Positions 11,000 to 22,046 of a stretch of DNA of 64,000 nucleotides are shown piece after piece; the first letter of the stretch is position 1; each line of letters begins with the position of its first letter. Below the pieces are notes generated by a model, which worked only from the letters and a program-made list of their open reading frames with translations, had not been told where the DNA came from and ran no database searches. The position numbers were made by a program, and so were the translations under genes. Source of the stretch: Helianthus annuus (lineage: Eukaryota; Streptophyta; Magnoliopsida; Asterales; Asteraceae); NCBI RefSeq assembly GCF_002127325.2, contig NC_035436.2, positions 109,639,591-109,703,590 on the forward strand, written 5' to 3'.

Positions 11000-12271
11000 A
11001 AAAGCACGACCCCGAGCTTCGTTGCCATTGTTGTTGTTGTTCCCCCATTGTTGTTGTTCCCGTTGCCCTGGTTATTGTTATTGTTGCGATTCTGGTTCTG
11101 GTTCAATTGAGGGCAATCACGTTTGTAGTGGCCTTCAGCCCCACACTGGAAACATCCCCGGTTTCCACGCTGTGGCTGCTGCTGCTGGTTCTGTGGAGCT
11201 GGCGGTGGGAGTTGCTGGTTCTGGTTTGCTGGCCGTGAGCTTCAACAATCCTTAGCCTCATGACCCATCTTGAGGCATCTTTGACAACGTTCCCTGCGAC
11301 ATCTTCCACTGTGGTGTTTGTTGCATCTACTACACCATGGGTGAATTCCCAGATATCCACCCTGTCCCTGACTGCCTGATGATTGTTGATTCGGACTCTA
11401 GTAGTCATTTGTCTTGCGCTGCTGTGCTTGAGACTGAACAGAAACTGATCCCTTGCTGGAATCCCCCTCCCATTTTCTCTTGTTGTCACTGGGAGTAGTA
11501 GGAATAGTGACAGCAGTTGTGGTAGCACTGACGCGTTTGGGCAGCTTGTTCTGTTCCACTGCCTGATCTGTGAGTCGTTGAGCAAGACGCTGGATGTCTT
11601 GGATGTTGTTAAGGTTAGCCTATGTCACGTGGCTCTGAATCTCTGGCGCAAGTCCCTTGAGGTACAACTCAATGCGCTTACGCTTGACGTAAGATGGCTA
11701 ATTCATTCGACCGTTTAGTGTATGCTTCGATTTCTGACCCCGTCATTTTCAGATGGTAAAACTCATCTTCCAACTTGTGGATGTCGTCTCGTGTGCAGTA
11801 TTCTCGTTTGATCAGTTCTTTGAAATCTTCCCAGGGTGTGGCGTTAGCAGCTGCCAACCCTAGGATCTGTACTTGCGCATTCCACCATGATAGCGCAATC
11901 CCTTCCAACGTGCCAGTGGCATACTTGACCCTACGAGCCTCAGGGCATTCACACATCTCAAATACCGACTCGAGCTTCTCAAACCAATGGAGTAGTCCCA
12001 CTGCTCCTTCCGTGCCACTGAAAGTGCTTGGACGACAGTCCATGAAGTTCTTGAAAGTGCAGATAGGTTGCTGTGCGGGTTGACCTATTGTGTACGAATA
12101 GGACAAAGTTTAAACACGAGAGTTGGTTTAGGAGTGTAGGATCTAAATATCCTAGTGTGTGCTAGGACTACAGGATATACCTCCTGCTTGTGCGGCTGCA
12201 AGTGTCGCAGCAACTTGTTCGTTAATGAGAGCCGTCAACTGGGCTTGAGTCATGTTAATTCATCCAGACAT
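11000..12271 (-). pseudogene. Element T unit 2: gag with zinc knuckles, frame-broken
   Basis: A gag start lies at 12271 (MSG, then a stop where CGA is expected; the next ATG is at 12253). The gag core is open at 11678-12106 (TFKNFMDCRPSTFSG through KMTGSEIEAYTKRSNELA), then shifts frame. Further down the minus strand encodes a first knuckle-like cysteine cluster (about 11249-11340) and a standard CCHC knuckle, CFQCGAEGHYKRDC, at 11112-11155, in a Gln/Asn-rich tail. Gag would form the particle and bind RNA. Several stops and at least one frameshift make it inactive. Unit 1 lacks most of it. Confidence 0.82.
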
Positions 12272-12568
12272 GTTCTTCATAGTAAAAATAGCGTAAATGA
12301 GAATGGTTCGCGGGTAGTGCGATGACATAAAAGTGTAAGCACGTAAGTGTTCTCAGGCAACAGTGTCATGTATATCTAAGAGTAATACGAGCAAAGTTCT
12401 ATATAGTTCTAGCATGCAGGTAATGAACATAAACCATATTACCTAGGATGTCGAGTCTTGCACGTGGAGCGAAGCGTCGTTGTGGATCATTGAGAGCACT
12501 GTTCTGGTTATAGTCTGGTTTTAATAAAAACATTTTTCCCATATTAAAACCTAGTTCTCTATAACCAA

Positions 12569-12582
12569 TGGCTCTGATACCA
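12569..12582 (-). promoter_or_regulatory. Primer binding site of unit 2
   Basis: Minus strand TGGTATCAGAGCCA, three bases from the LTR boundary at 12586, identical to the unit 1 site at 8765-8778. Confidence 0.93.
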
Positions 12583-12585
12583 ATC

Positions 12586-14704
12586 TGTCACACCCCCAAA
12601 ATCCACACGCGGAGTACCACCGCTTGGAGGCGTGAGATGACCAGGATCAAGCCATCAATCATATCAAACATAGCATTTAATAATAAAAGTAGTTAACGTA
12701 ATTCATCGCGACATGATTGATGTTCAACAAAACGTAAATTAAGTGGCGGAAGCATAATATGAAAACCCAAAGTAAAGTTATAAGTTCAATTGTTTATCAT
12801 AACGTCTACGATCCGTATCCCACAACGACCGGCTCCTCCTTGTGCAAGCTCCATAAGTACCTAAGGTCCTGCAAGGCATGCAGCAGAGAGTCAACAACTA
12901 GTTGAGCGAGTTCACAGTTAATAGTTCAGTAATAGTGTAGTGTGAGTAGTAGTATGTTCGTTCATTATGTCATGTATCGTATTAGTTTCCATCGCGGCCT
13001 CCCAGGCAGGTATGCGAAGATATTAGGGGATGTTTTTCCCAAGTATTCTAGACTAGGTTTATTTGTATCGTGGCCTCCCAGGCAGGTATGCGAAGATTAG
13101 TACATTTAGTTCGCGGCCTTCCTAAGGCAGGTATGCAAAGTCAGTCATAATATCGCGGCCAACCCTTGGCAGGTGTGCGAAGATCAGTTCAATAAGTGTT
13201 ACTAGTCTAGCCGTATCTTATCGTTCGGTTCTATCAGCTGAGTATACACAATAAGTCATCCAATCCCATTCCCACCCCGGGAACCCCATGCCTTGGCTGT
13301 GTGAACTCACCTTGGGTTTGCTCGGCGGATACACAAAAAGGTTCTTGAACTAAGAGAGATCAATCACGTCCTAACAGGGTTATCATAGAAGTCAGGTTTT
13401 GACTCAAGTATTGCACGTATGTTTCACACAAGTTAACACGTATAGATCATGGCAACACTTAACAATCAAGTAATGCATCAAGAAGCCCAAATAATATCGG
13501 CCCAACCCGTTGTGCGATCCGCCTACTTGTGCGGTCCACAATGGGTTGTGCGATTCAACTAAAACAGCCCAACCAGTACCCGGCCCAACATGACAGTCCA
13601 GTTGTATACGACCCAAATATCATAACGGATCAGCAATACATTCTCGGCCCAACAGATAACATATAAGTGACATTGTGCGATCCAGGTAGTCCAACCCAAC
13701 ATGCCCCCCGGCCCAACAGTTAAACAAACCCGATAGCTTGTGCGGTTCATAAATTCTTGTGCGACCAGAGAGCTTGTGCGGCCAGATCAGTTCTTGTGCG
13801 ACCTGATCTTGTGCGATCAACAACTTGTGTGTTTTGGGTCCTTGTGCGACCAAGGACTCTTGTGCAATTGGTTTAAATTTCCCGAAAAACATGCAATCGG
13901 TTACAACTTAACAATTTCCTTATTTATCATATCAATCAATTAACAAATTTCCAATCATCCAACTAGCATATCATCGATCAAACAGGGTTTTTATTATGAA
14001 TTCCATATGAACCCTAACCGGTTTAATCATGAACAAACATTATAATCATTCAATTCACATGAACATGTAGCCGAGTATATCAACATAACCCGATTCACTA
14101 GCACATCAACAAGCTACAATCCGAATCATATAACATAACAACGGATTAACATCTATCTCCAACCGATTACTTGCATGAAAGCCGATTCACATACATACAA
14201 GAATATCATTGATCATCATACATACACCTCAAATCATGCAATCGAAACATGTAACCATACATCATTTATAAACACATATCATAAAGCACTAACCGGTTAA
14301 GAACTTGTGATGAGAATGATCCGAACAACAAGGATCATTGATCGAAAAGGGGAATGCTTCACCGTCGGCTTCGAGAGAGAAGGAGAGAAAGCTAGGGTTC
14401 TTGTGTGTGAGAATGTTATGGTAAAAGTGTAGAATGGTTACAACACATCATGTGTTAATCGACTAGAGGGATGGGCCGAGCCGAACCCAACTTGGGCTGC
14501 CCTATGGGTCCGCGTACAAGTGTAAAGCCCAAATGGCTTGTGCGGTCGTGTGTAGTGTTGTGCGTCTCGGGTTTCATACATACATTACACAAGGCACGTA
14601 ATAACATAATATTCACATAAATATTCATTTTCATAAAAGTCACATATCGTACACATACGTTACATCAAAGTACAAAGATCGGTTTGGAAATACGAGTTGT
14701 CACA
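12586..14704 (-). repeat. Element T right LTR (5' LTR)
   Basis: 2119 bp, closely matching 2698-4815, TGTCACACCCCC to GAGTTGTCACA. It is followed by ATGGG (14705-14709), the second copy of the target duplication. Because its outer end is TGTGACAACTCG on the minus strand, it fixes the true LTR start of this family. That matters for interpreting the insertion at 35479. Confidence 0.93.
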
Positions 14705-14709
14705 ATGGG

Positions 14710-15974
14710 TTCGTTAAATCAAATTTAGCGTATCCATTTCTTGGCTTACGCACTCTTAACGCCAACTCATTTTGTGACATCCAAGTCACTTCAATTGTTA
14801 TCGTTTTAGAAACATAGTTTTGATCCCTTTGGTAGTCGAGTGAAAACCATCACTTCAATGACAAGCCCAACTTATTCTAACCATTATTTTGACCCGGGTT
14901 GTCGAGTGAGCTTCGTCACGTCAATGACACACCAAATACATATACTACACTATGACACCATTAACAAACTATATCCAAACGTTTATGCATAATGTAACGG
15001 AACTAAAGTCATGTACCTTTAAAGCACCCCTTTCAAGCGCGTATCCCCACCGGCTTGTCCACTTGACGATCCGGATTCCTTGCCAAAAGAGGTCAATTCA
15101 CAACCGTTTTAGAACCCTTTTTATAAGTTTAACGCATAATTTGCCATATAATTCAAACACGCGTTTTCATCCGATTTTTAACACTTTATTCCTCACTTAG
15201 GCATTTTAGCGAACACCTAACGGGCTTAATTTTTACATAACTAGAATTAAGTTCATAACTTGTTATTTTCGCCAAATATAATCACACATTTCGATTCCAT
15301 TATGTCAAGCATGCGTACTATTATCAAAACCATCATATAGAAATCAAGTAACACTACTTTTGATAGTTATAATTCTTGTGTTCATCCTATTTTGTAAAAC
15401 CCATTTACTCTATGAATGGATTATCATCAATTTCATAATTTTGTACATGATTCCTGCAAGCTATCAACTAGGATTAACTCTTAAACTTGTTTTCCTTACA
15501 AGTTTCATCTAAACATTACATAATCAAGCTCCAGCTTTGATTTCACAATTTACCAAGAATTTGAGATGAATCTAAACAATAAAATTTTGCCTACCTTATG
15601 ATCCCTTCAACGAGGTGATCACGAATTCGTGCTTGGAAATCGATTTGGAGCAGATTAGAGCGTTGAATTTGATCAAATGGTTGAAACTAGGGTTTGAGGG
15701 TGAGTTGGTCGCCCCCTGTGTTCTTGATCGATCCAGACACACACAAATGTGTGTTTGGATTTTAATTTTCTTGTTTTTATTAAAACTAGTTTGATTTTTA
15801 ACATCTTTGGCCCTTCAACTATTAGTTCTTTCTTTATTTAGATGTTTTTAACCAAGTTTCTTTGTTACAACTAGACTCATGACTAACTAGGTTATTTATT
15901 CCTAGTTAGTTTATTCTCATTTATTTTATACTTTATAATTTTAATATAAGGTTTTATATTTTCGGGGTGTTACA
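14710..15974 (-). repeat. LTR of gypsy element A, right half
   Basis: It continues the LTR that starts at 1840 after the insertion of T. It ends GGGGTGTTACA at 15974 and directly abuts A's polypurine tract and pol on the right, so this is the 3' LTR of a minus-strand element. Short open frames inside it (for example 14952-15200) show no resemblance to anything I know. Confidence 0.7.
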
Positions 15975-16052
15975 AGTCCACCCCCCTTAAAAAGGGTTTC
16001 ATCGCCGAAACTAGAGTACGTACCAAATAGCGTAGGGTAGAGACGTCTCATA
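15975..16052 (-). pseudogene. Element A: pol C-terminal end, polypurine tract and pre-PPT hairpin
   Basis: The minus strand continues the polyprotein from the break at 19362: MRRLYPTLFG, then a short tail over the purine run AAGGGGGG next to the LTR. Removing the solo LTR at 16053-19361 and one target copy restores a continuous frame from KWESEEEM into this segment. A GTTTC/GAAAC hairpin sits at the place where other elements carry AAATTTCG arms. Confidence 0.85.
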
Positions 16053-17139
16053 TGTGACACCTGTGTCACTGTGACCGTCAAACAAATGCCAAACCATTGA
16101 AATTTTGTATTTCATAGTTGGGATTTGTGAAAATATGTGTATCATTTGCACATATCAATTCTTGTTCGATTTCGGGCTTTAAATCGCTTTCTGGAAGGTT
16201 ATACACGATCTGATGCGTAAATATAACCAGGTTAATGCAACAAACCCTCCGGAATAGTGAAATAGTCTTAACATACCTTAAATAACCTTTACATGACTTA
16301 GAAATAAGTTTTGGATGGTCTGGTATGCCAAAATCAAGTTTATTCGCTCACAGGGACTATTTGCGTCAACTTGCAAAAGTCTGCCGTTTCGTAAGACAAT
16401 GTACAGTCCGGGACTTGATCATAAGTTAAACATACCATATATAACCTAAACATGGCTTAGAAATAAGCGTTGATATGTTCGGTGTGCAAAAACATGCTTA
16501 TATGATCTTACAGGGACTAAAAGTATCAAAAACAGCGTAAGTTTGCATTTTTGCGCATATCTTACGTTCTAGACACATCTGGACATCCAAAATTTTTGTA
16601 CACACTAAAATATTTTTATTTTAGTGATCGGCATGCAAAAATACCATTCGTCGCTTAATTTGGTTCGTTTTCGCGTCCGTTTGAGTTTCGTCTTAATTTA
16701 GCGAACAACGCGACCGTACGACTAAACGAGCCGACATCCGAGAGTGTTCCAAGCATATTTTGAGTCCTCTAAACTTTATTGACCTTGTAGAGCCTTGAAA
16801 ATGGCTTAACGGGGGTCAAAAGGGGCTGAAATGGGCCTAAAACACATGCAGGGACCTGAACTGTCAATATTCAAACTTTGGCTGATCTGGGAGGGTCAGG
16901 CGGGCTGCGTAAGCCCCCTGCCTATCCTTATGCGGGCCGCCTCAGATGCCCAGTAACCAGAAAGTTGTTTTTTAGCAATCTGTTGCTAATTCAGGGGCTG
17001 TTTATGCAAATTCTTTGTGTGGTAACCAAGTTACCACCTCTCCAAGGCTTTGCACCTACTCCTAACACTTGTATGGATGAGATTTTTTGCTTAATGGCTA
17101 AACAAACCACTTGTAATGATCCTAGTGCATCACCACAAG

Positions 17140-17147
17140 TATAAATA
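17140..17147 (+). promoter_or_regulatory. LTR TATA box
   Basis: TATAAATA about 1.09 kb into the LTR. The same position holds TATATATA in B's LTR (23130-23137), TATAAATA in LTR C (27732-27739), and, on the minus strand, TATAAATA in both D LTRs (53264-53271 and 60383-60390) and E (63430-63437). This conservation supports a U3 of about 1.1 kb and a transcribed R-U5 of about 2.2 kb. Confidence 0.7.
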
Positions 17148-18472
17148 GCCCATCCATTTCATTTATTCCTTGCTCATTCTTCTCATTCTTCTCTCTACAT
17201 CTGCTTTGGGAGCATTCTCAAGCATTTGGGACTTTGTCTTCTTTGTAGAAAAGATAGCAAGGACCTTAAGTGAGCCTTCTTTCATTCTTTTATTTGCTTT
17301 TTCCTTATGTAGTGCAGAAAGTCAAACGTTTGGCCAACAGTTTGACTTTCGGTTTTGACCATCAATTGGTCAAGTCAAAGTTCAATTGAACTTTGACACG
17401 TGATTGTAATCACGATAGTTATAATCCTTCGTGATTATAACCGCTGATTACCACGTTCGCTAGATGTAGTGTCGAGTCAAAGTTTCGGTCAAAATGCGTT
17501 TTAGCACGCATTTTGCAACGGAACTACTTTAGTGTATCAAAACACTTTGTTTTGATACCAAATCAGTAGGTTAAACATGTTTTGACATGTTTAACTCAAC
17601 ACTATTAGTTTAGTGCTTGTTTAGGGTCGTAAGGCAAGCGGTCTAGACAACCGCTTAGACTTTCGAACCCGACCCGTTTGGTTGATCTTTAGGATCCGAC
17701 CAAGCTTAGTTAGTGATCATAGTTGCTTAGGAAATAACCACTGAGGTTATATCTTATGATCACATAGGATTGGTTAGTCATTTGCTAATTAGCTTGTATG
17801 CCCATAGGAAATGACCAAAATACCCTTTTGAAGCTAAAATCCGTATTTTGCCTATGTGAACTTATTTTTGACATATAATCTGATTTAGTAACATGTTTAG
17901 GGATAATTGGGCATGTAAGACTTGGCATAGCACATAGTTAACCATCCGAACATAGTTTTACGCTAACAACGTCTTATAGTAGCTTATGTTACCATAATGT
18001 GTCGAAACGGGTCAAAAGCACTTAGGTAGACTTTCCAATCAGAATGTAAGGTCTATTAAATCATACCATATGAGTTTAATTACTCGTTTGATTTATAGAA
18101 CCTCATTCTATCCTATCTCCCGATTTAGGTCCGGTTATTTACATAGTTACTAGGGTGCCGTTTGATTCCGTGATCCCTCTAGCTTAGCTTGGTTGTCGTT
18201 CAAGACTTCTAAGCACCCTCAGGTGAGTACATAGTCCCCTCTTTTACTGTTTTCAAACTGTTTTGGGGTGGAACACATGTGCCTACTTGATACTTTCATG
18301 TTTCCCATGTTTTTATATCATATAATTACTATGTTCAATAGTACACTATTAGTACATGATTTTATTACATTTTGCTATGTATGTTCACTTAACATGCTAG
18401 CATATTGATTTCTGTATATTACATTTTGTCGCATATGCTCAGCCAGCTTATGGACACATTGTTTTACATTTT

Positions 18473-18664
18473 GAACCGTTGTAACCGTTTGATCCTGTGA
18501 ACCGTTGTAACCGTTTGATTCTGTGAACCGTTTGTGACTACTTGATTATGTGAACCGTTAGTAACCGTTTTATTATGTGAACCGTTTGTGAGTACTTGAC
18601 AATGTGAACCGTTTGTAATCGCTGATTGACATGAACCGTTTGAAATCTGTTTGAACCGTTGGGT
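18473..18664 (+). repeat. GAACCGTT minisatellite in LTR
   Basis: Repeats of about 27-32 bp of the type GTGAACCGTTTGTAACCG. They recur at 24447-24656 in B's LTR and, inverted, near 51829-51907 in D. Copy number and unit order differ between LTRs. Confidence 0.8.
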
Positions 18665-18695
18665 TAGGGAAGTGATTAGGTAACGGGGCGGGTGT

Positions 18696-18760
18696 AATGT
18701 GTTAAAAGCATGGTGGATACGCCGCTGGTACTTCCTTTATATAAGTGCTTTTAATACATT
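18696..18760 (+). other. Conserved hairpin in transcribed LTR
   Basis: The arm AATGTGTTAAAAGCA (18696-18710) pairs with TGCTTTTAATACATT (18746-18760), 14 standard pairs and one G-T. The 35-nt loop holds GGTGGATACGCCGCTGG and TATATAA. Counterparts lie at 24690-24754, 42986-43050, about 51623-51693 and 61940-62015, with compensatory changes in LTR C. Confidence 0.75.
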
Positions 18761-19310
18761 ATATATCGTTGCGTTATCTAGATCACTTGGGCAATGGTAA
18801 ACAAAACAAAGAGGTATTACAAAGTTTTTCCAACAATATATTATACTATTCGAGTTTTTATTCCAAAAATGATTTACAAATCTGGATTTAATTAAACAAA
18901 TGTTTTGGGGTTATGAATCATGGCTACGAGATTTTTTATAAATTATAACCAATTTGATTTGAGTTGGTTATTTATGTCGCAATACTATACTTTTCAAAAC
19001 AAGGTTTTTAAATAAGTATTGCAATATGTAAAACGAGCCATGAAGCTGAAACTCATACAAAACCTATGTACTCGCCGGCATTTTTATGCTGACGTACCTA
19101 TTTTCACATGTGTTTCAGGTACAATAGTTGATGATGCTTGATGATGATATTGGTGTATTCTCATATAGGAATGGACAAGGCCTTAGCGACTTTAAAACTT
19201 GGAGGATAATAGTTGTATTTATCTAAATTGTATAAAACATTTAGTTCAATAATTCAATAAAACGAAACTATTTATTCCATGGTTGTGAAACAATGATTTT
19301 GTTACAACAC

Positions 19311-19361
19311 TCCCCGACGTTTCCGCCACGTTTTGTTGTTTTACGTGGTCGGGGTGTGACA
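19311..19361 (+). other. Terminal LTR hairpin
   Basis: The LTR end holds CACTCCCCGA and, nearer the loop, CCACGT, mirrored by ACGTGG and TCGGGGTGTG at the terminus. All family-1 LTR ends share it (1147-1204, 25304-25354, 49651-49708, 50970-51020, 51052-51102, 58167-58217). An AATAAA at 19256-19261 lies just upstream and may be the polyadenylation signal. Confidence 0.6.
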
Positions 19362-20682
19362 TCATCTCCTCTTCGGACTCCCATTTGGTATCTGAACCCT
19401 TTCTGTGCTCCCATTTGACCTTCACTTGGTTAATTTCTTTGTTTCTCAAACTTTTCACTTTACGATCGAAAATCGCAATGGGCTTCACTGCGTAGTTGAG
19501 ACTATTATCCACCTCAATTTCGTCCTAGTGGATATAAGCGGTTTCGTCGGCTAAACATTTCATGAGATGCGATACGTGGAACGAGCTTGGATTCCAATCA
19601 ATTCCTTGGGTAATTCGAGACGGTATGCGACCTTACCAACCCTTTCAATGATTCTAAATGGCCCAATAAACCTCGGGCTTAACTTCCCCCTTTTTTCTGA
19701 ACCGAATAACCCCCTTCCACGGAGATACCTTTAGCATAACTTTGTCACCAACTTGAAACTCAATCGGTTTCCTTCTTTTGTCCGCGTACGATTTTTGTCG
19801 ATCCTGAGCCGCTTTCAAATGGGCTCGGACCAAATCAATTTTCTCATTCGTGATTCGGACTACATCCTTATGTGCAAGCTCACGTGGACCTACCTCATCC
19901 CAGCACACCGAGGTTCGGCATTTTCTACCGTAAAGCATCTCATACGGAGCCATACCCATGCTTGCATGGTAACTGTTATTATATGAAAATTTGACCAGCG
20001 GTAGATAAACATCCCAACTTCCACCGAAGTCGATAATACATGCCCATAACATATCTTCCAATGTCTATATTGTTCTTTCAGTCTGTCCATCCGTTTGGGG
20101 ATGGTACGCTGTGCTTATGAACAATTTAGTTTCCATTTGCTCTTGGAATTCATGCCAAAAGTTCGAAGTGAACCGAGTATCTCTATCGGACACGATGGAT
20201 ATTGGTACTCTGTGGCGTCCCACTATCTCATTGGTATATACCTCTGACATCTTTTCGGACGTATAAGTCTCACGAATCGGAATGAAGTGAGCACTTTTTG
20301 TCAATCTATCCACAACTACCCATATAGCATCGAATCTGCAGTTGGTTCTGGGCAGTTTGGTCAATAGATCCATTTTGATCTGCTCCCATTTCCAAACTGG
20401 GATGTCCAATGGTTGCAGCTTACCATATGGCTTTTGGTGCTCTGCTTTGACTTGTAGACAGGTCAAGCACTTCTCTACATACTTTACAAAATCTCTTTTC
20501 ATTCCGGGCCACCAATAGTTTTGCTTTAAATCGTTATACATCTTGGTTGCCCCCGGATGGATAGAATAACGGGATTTATGAGCTTCGCTAAGTAGAAGCG
20601 TCTTGACTCTACACGAATTTGGGACCCATATTCTTCCAAAACGAGTCTTCATCCCATTGTTACCATCTACCAATTCTTTCAA
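19362..20682 (-). pseudogene. Element A: integrase and pol C-terminal domain, broken
   Basis: From high to low coordinates the minus strand shows HKSRYSIHPGATKMY and CLTCLQVK (zinc region), then MDLLTK, VSDRDTRF and GQTERTI (D,D,E core). After a stop near 20062 it continues with MLWACIIDFG and [22 protein letters not shown], followed by a frameshift into a chromodomain-like segment ending KWESEEEM at the solo LTR. The same protein layout as T but clearly a different family. Several stops and frameshifts show long decay. Confidence 0.85.
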
Positions 20683-20712
20683 TTGGCCAACTATTCTTTC
20701 TTTCTTCTGATT

Positions 20713-21387
20713 TTATTCTTTTATGGCTTCATCTTGAGCCTCTCGGATTTGTTCAAGTAAAATTGATGTCACTATTAATTGCATCGATCTTACTCGAATA
20801 GGAGTATAGTCTACCTTTCGGCTCAATGCGTCCACCACCACATAAGCTTTCTCGGGATGGTAATGTATTTCACAGTCCAAATCTTTGACTGTTTCCAACC
20901 ATCGCCTCTGCCTCATGTTTAATTCCTTCTAGTCGAAGAAATATTTCAAACTTTTATGGTCGGTAAAGATAGTGCATTTTACCCCATATAAATAATGCCT
21001 CCATATCTTTAAGGCAAATACCACCGCCGCCAATTCGAGATTGTGTGTAGGGTATTTCTTTTCATGAGTCTTCAGTTGTCTCGAGGCATAGGCTAAAACC
21101 TTGCCTCGTTGCCTCAAAACACACCCGAGCCCCGAATGTGAGGCATCTGAGTAAGCCACCATATCATCAACTCTGTCCGGCAATGTTAATGCCGGAGCGT
21201 GGGTCAATTTTTCTTTAAGCATTTGGAACACTTTTTCTTGATCATCTCCCCATATAAACTTTTCATCCTTACGAGTTAATTTGGTCAACGGCGTAGCAAT
21301 CTTGTAGAAATCTTGTATGAATCTCCTATAATATCCGCAAGCCCTAAAAAGCTTCTGATTTCCGAAGGATTCTTCGGAGGATTCCAT
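20713..21387 (-). pseudogene. Element A: RNase H region, broken
   Basis: The minus strand shows [32 protein letters not shown] and [11 protein letters not shown], then a stop and MRQRRWLETVKDLDCEIHYHPEK. These are standard gypsy RNase H blocks. A frame change against the RT segment overlaps at about 21285-21387. A stop codon separates the [10 protein letters not shown] and MRQRRW blocks, which are continuous in element T. Confidence 0.85.
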
Positions 21388-22046
21388 TTCGCCACCGCTT
21401 CTATTTTTGATGGGTCTACTAACACCCCGTTTGCACTAATGATGTGCCCGAGAACTTGCACTCCTCGTAACCAAAATGCACATTTCAAGAATTTTGCATA
21501 AAATCTTTCTCTCTTGAGCATCTCCAACACTTCGCGTAAATGATTCGCGTGTTCAGCTTCATTCCTTGAATACACCAAGATGTCATCGATGAATACTATC
21601 ACCGACTTATTCAACATTGGTTTGCAAACCCGGTTCATAAGGTCCATGAAAGTCGCGGGTGCATTGGTCAACCCGAAGGACATCACGAAGAATTCGTAAT
21701 GTCTGTACCGTGTACAAAAGGCCGTCTTCGGCACATCTTCCTCTTTGACCTACAACTGATGATACCCCGATCTAAGGTCAATCTTGGAGAACCAACTCGC
21801 GCCTTGTAGCTGGTCAAATAAATCATCAATTCTTGGGAGTGGGTATCGATTTTTCACCGTGAGTTTATTTAACTCCCGGTAATCGATACACATCTGCATA
21901 CTCCCGTCCTTTTTCTTCACAAATAGTACCGGTGGGCCCCATGGAGACACACTCGGCCTAATAAACCCCTTGTCAAGCAGGTCTTGAATCTGGGACATCA
22001 ACTCTTGTAGCTCCGATGGCGCGAGCCGATACGGCGCCTTAGCTAC
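21285..22046 (-). pseudogene. Element A: reverse transcriptase, 5' end cut by element B
   Basis: The minus strand gives [53 protein letters not shown], then a TAG (21750-21752), followed by [12 protein letters not shown] and the catalytic [10 protein letters not shown]. The protein stops abruptly at 22046, where a plus-strand family-1 LTR begins. Protease and gag of A are not found elsewhere in the window, so they were lost, probably with the far side of B. Confidence 0.87.

Larger units (their letters stand above)
2698..14704 (-). mobile_element. Tandem gypsy element T: LTR-internal-LTR fragment-internal-LTR
   Basis: Full LTRs lie at 2698-4815 and 12586-14704, with a 107-bp LTR remnant at 8782-8888 between two internal regions. 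The whole unit is flanked by a perfect 5-bp duplication, ATGGG (2693-2697 and 14705-14709). Each internal region has a primer binding site next to its right-hand LTR, so both are minus-strand and co-oriented. Such arrays are known products of unequal recombination between LTRs of one element or of sister copies. Later microhomology deletions removed most of the middle LTR and the integrase of the second unit (at AGTAG) and 1143 bp of gag and protease of the first unit (at GCCTC). The pol is a chromodomain-bearing gypsy type (chromovirus, Tekay/Del-like by my recollection). Confidence 0.9.
16053..19361 (+). mobile_element. Solo family-1 LTR inside A's pol
   Basis: 3309 bp from TGTGACACCTG to GGGGTGTGACA, same length class as B's LTR (3308 bp). 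Flanks are TCATA (16048-16052) and TCATC (19362-19366), a target duplication with one change. The host pol reading frame rejoins exactly across it. There is no internal region, which is the usual result of recombination between the two LTRs of a full element. Confidence 0.9.

Noticed and set aside
10965..11255. Plus-strand frames rich in Cys/Val (LLLLFPHCCCSRC type)
   Set aside because: They are the reverse of the Asn/Gln-rich gag tail of T (GTT/TTG repeats read on the opposite strand).
16878..17358. Short plus-strand frames before and after the LTR TATA box
   Set aside because: Short, not conserved in the sister LTR at the same place, no recognisable domain.
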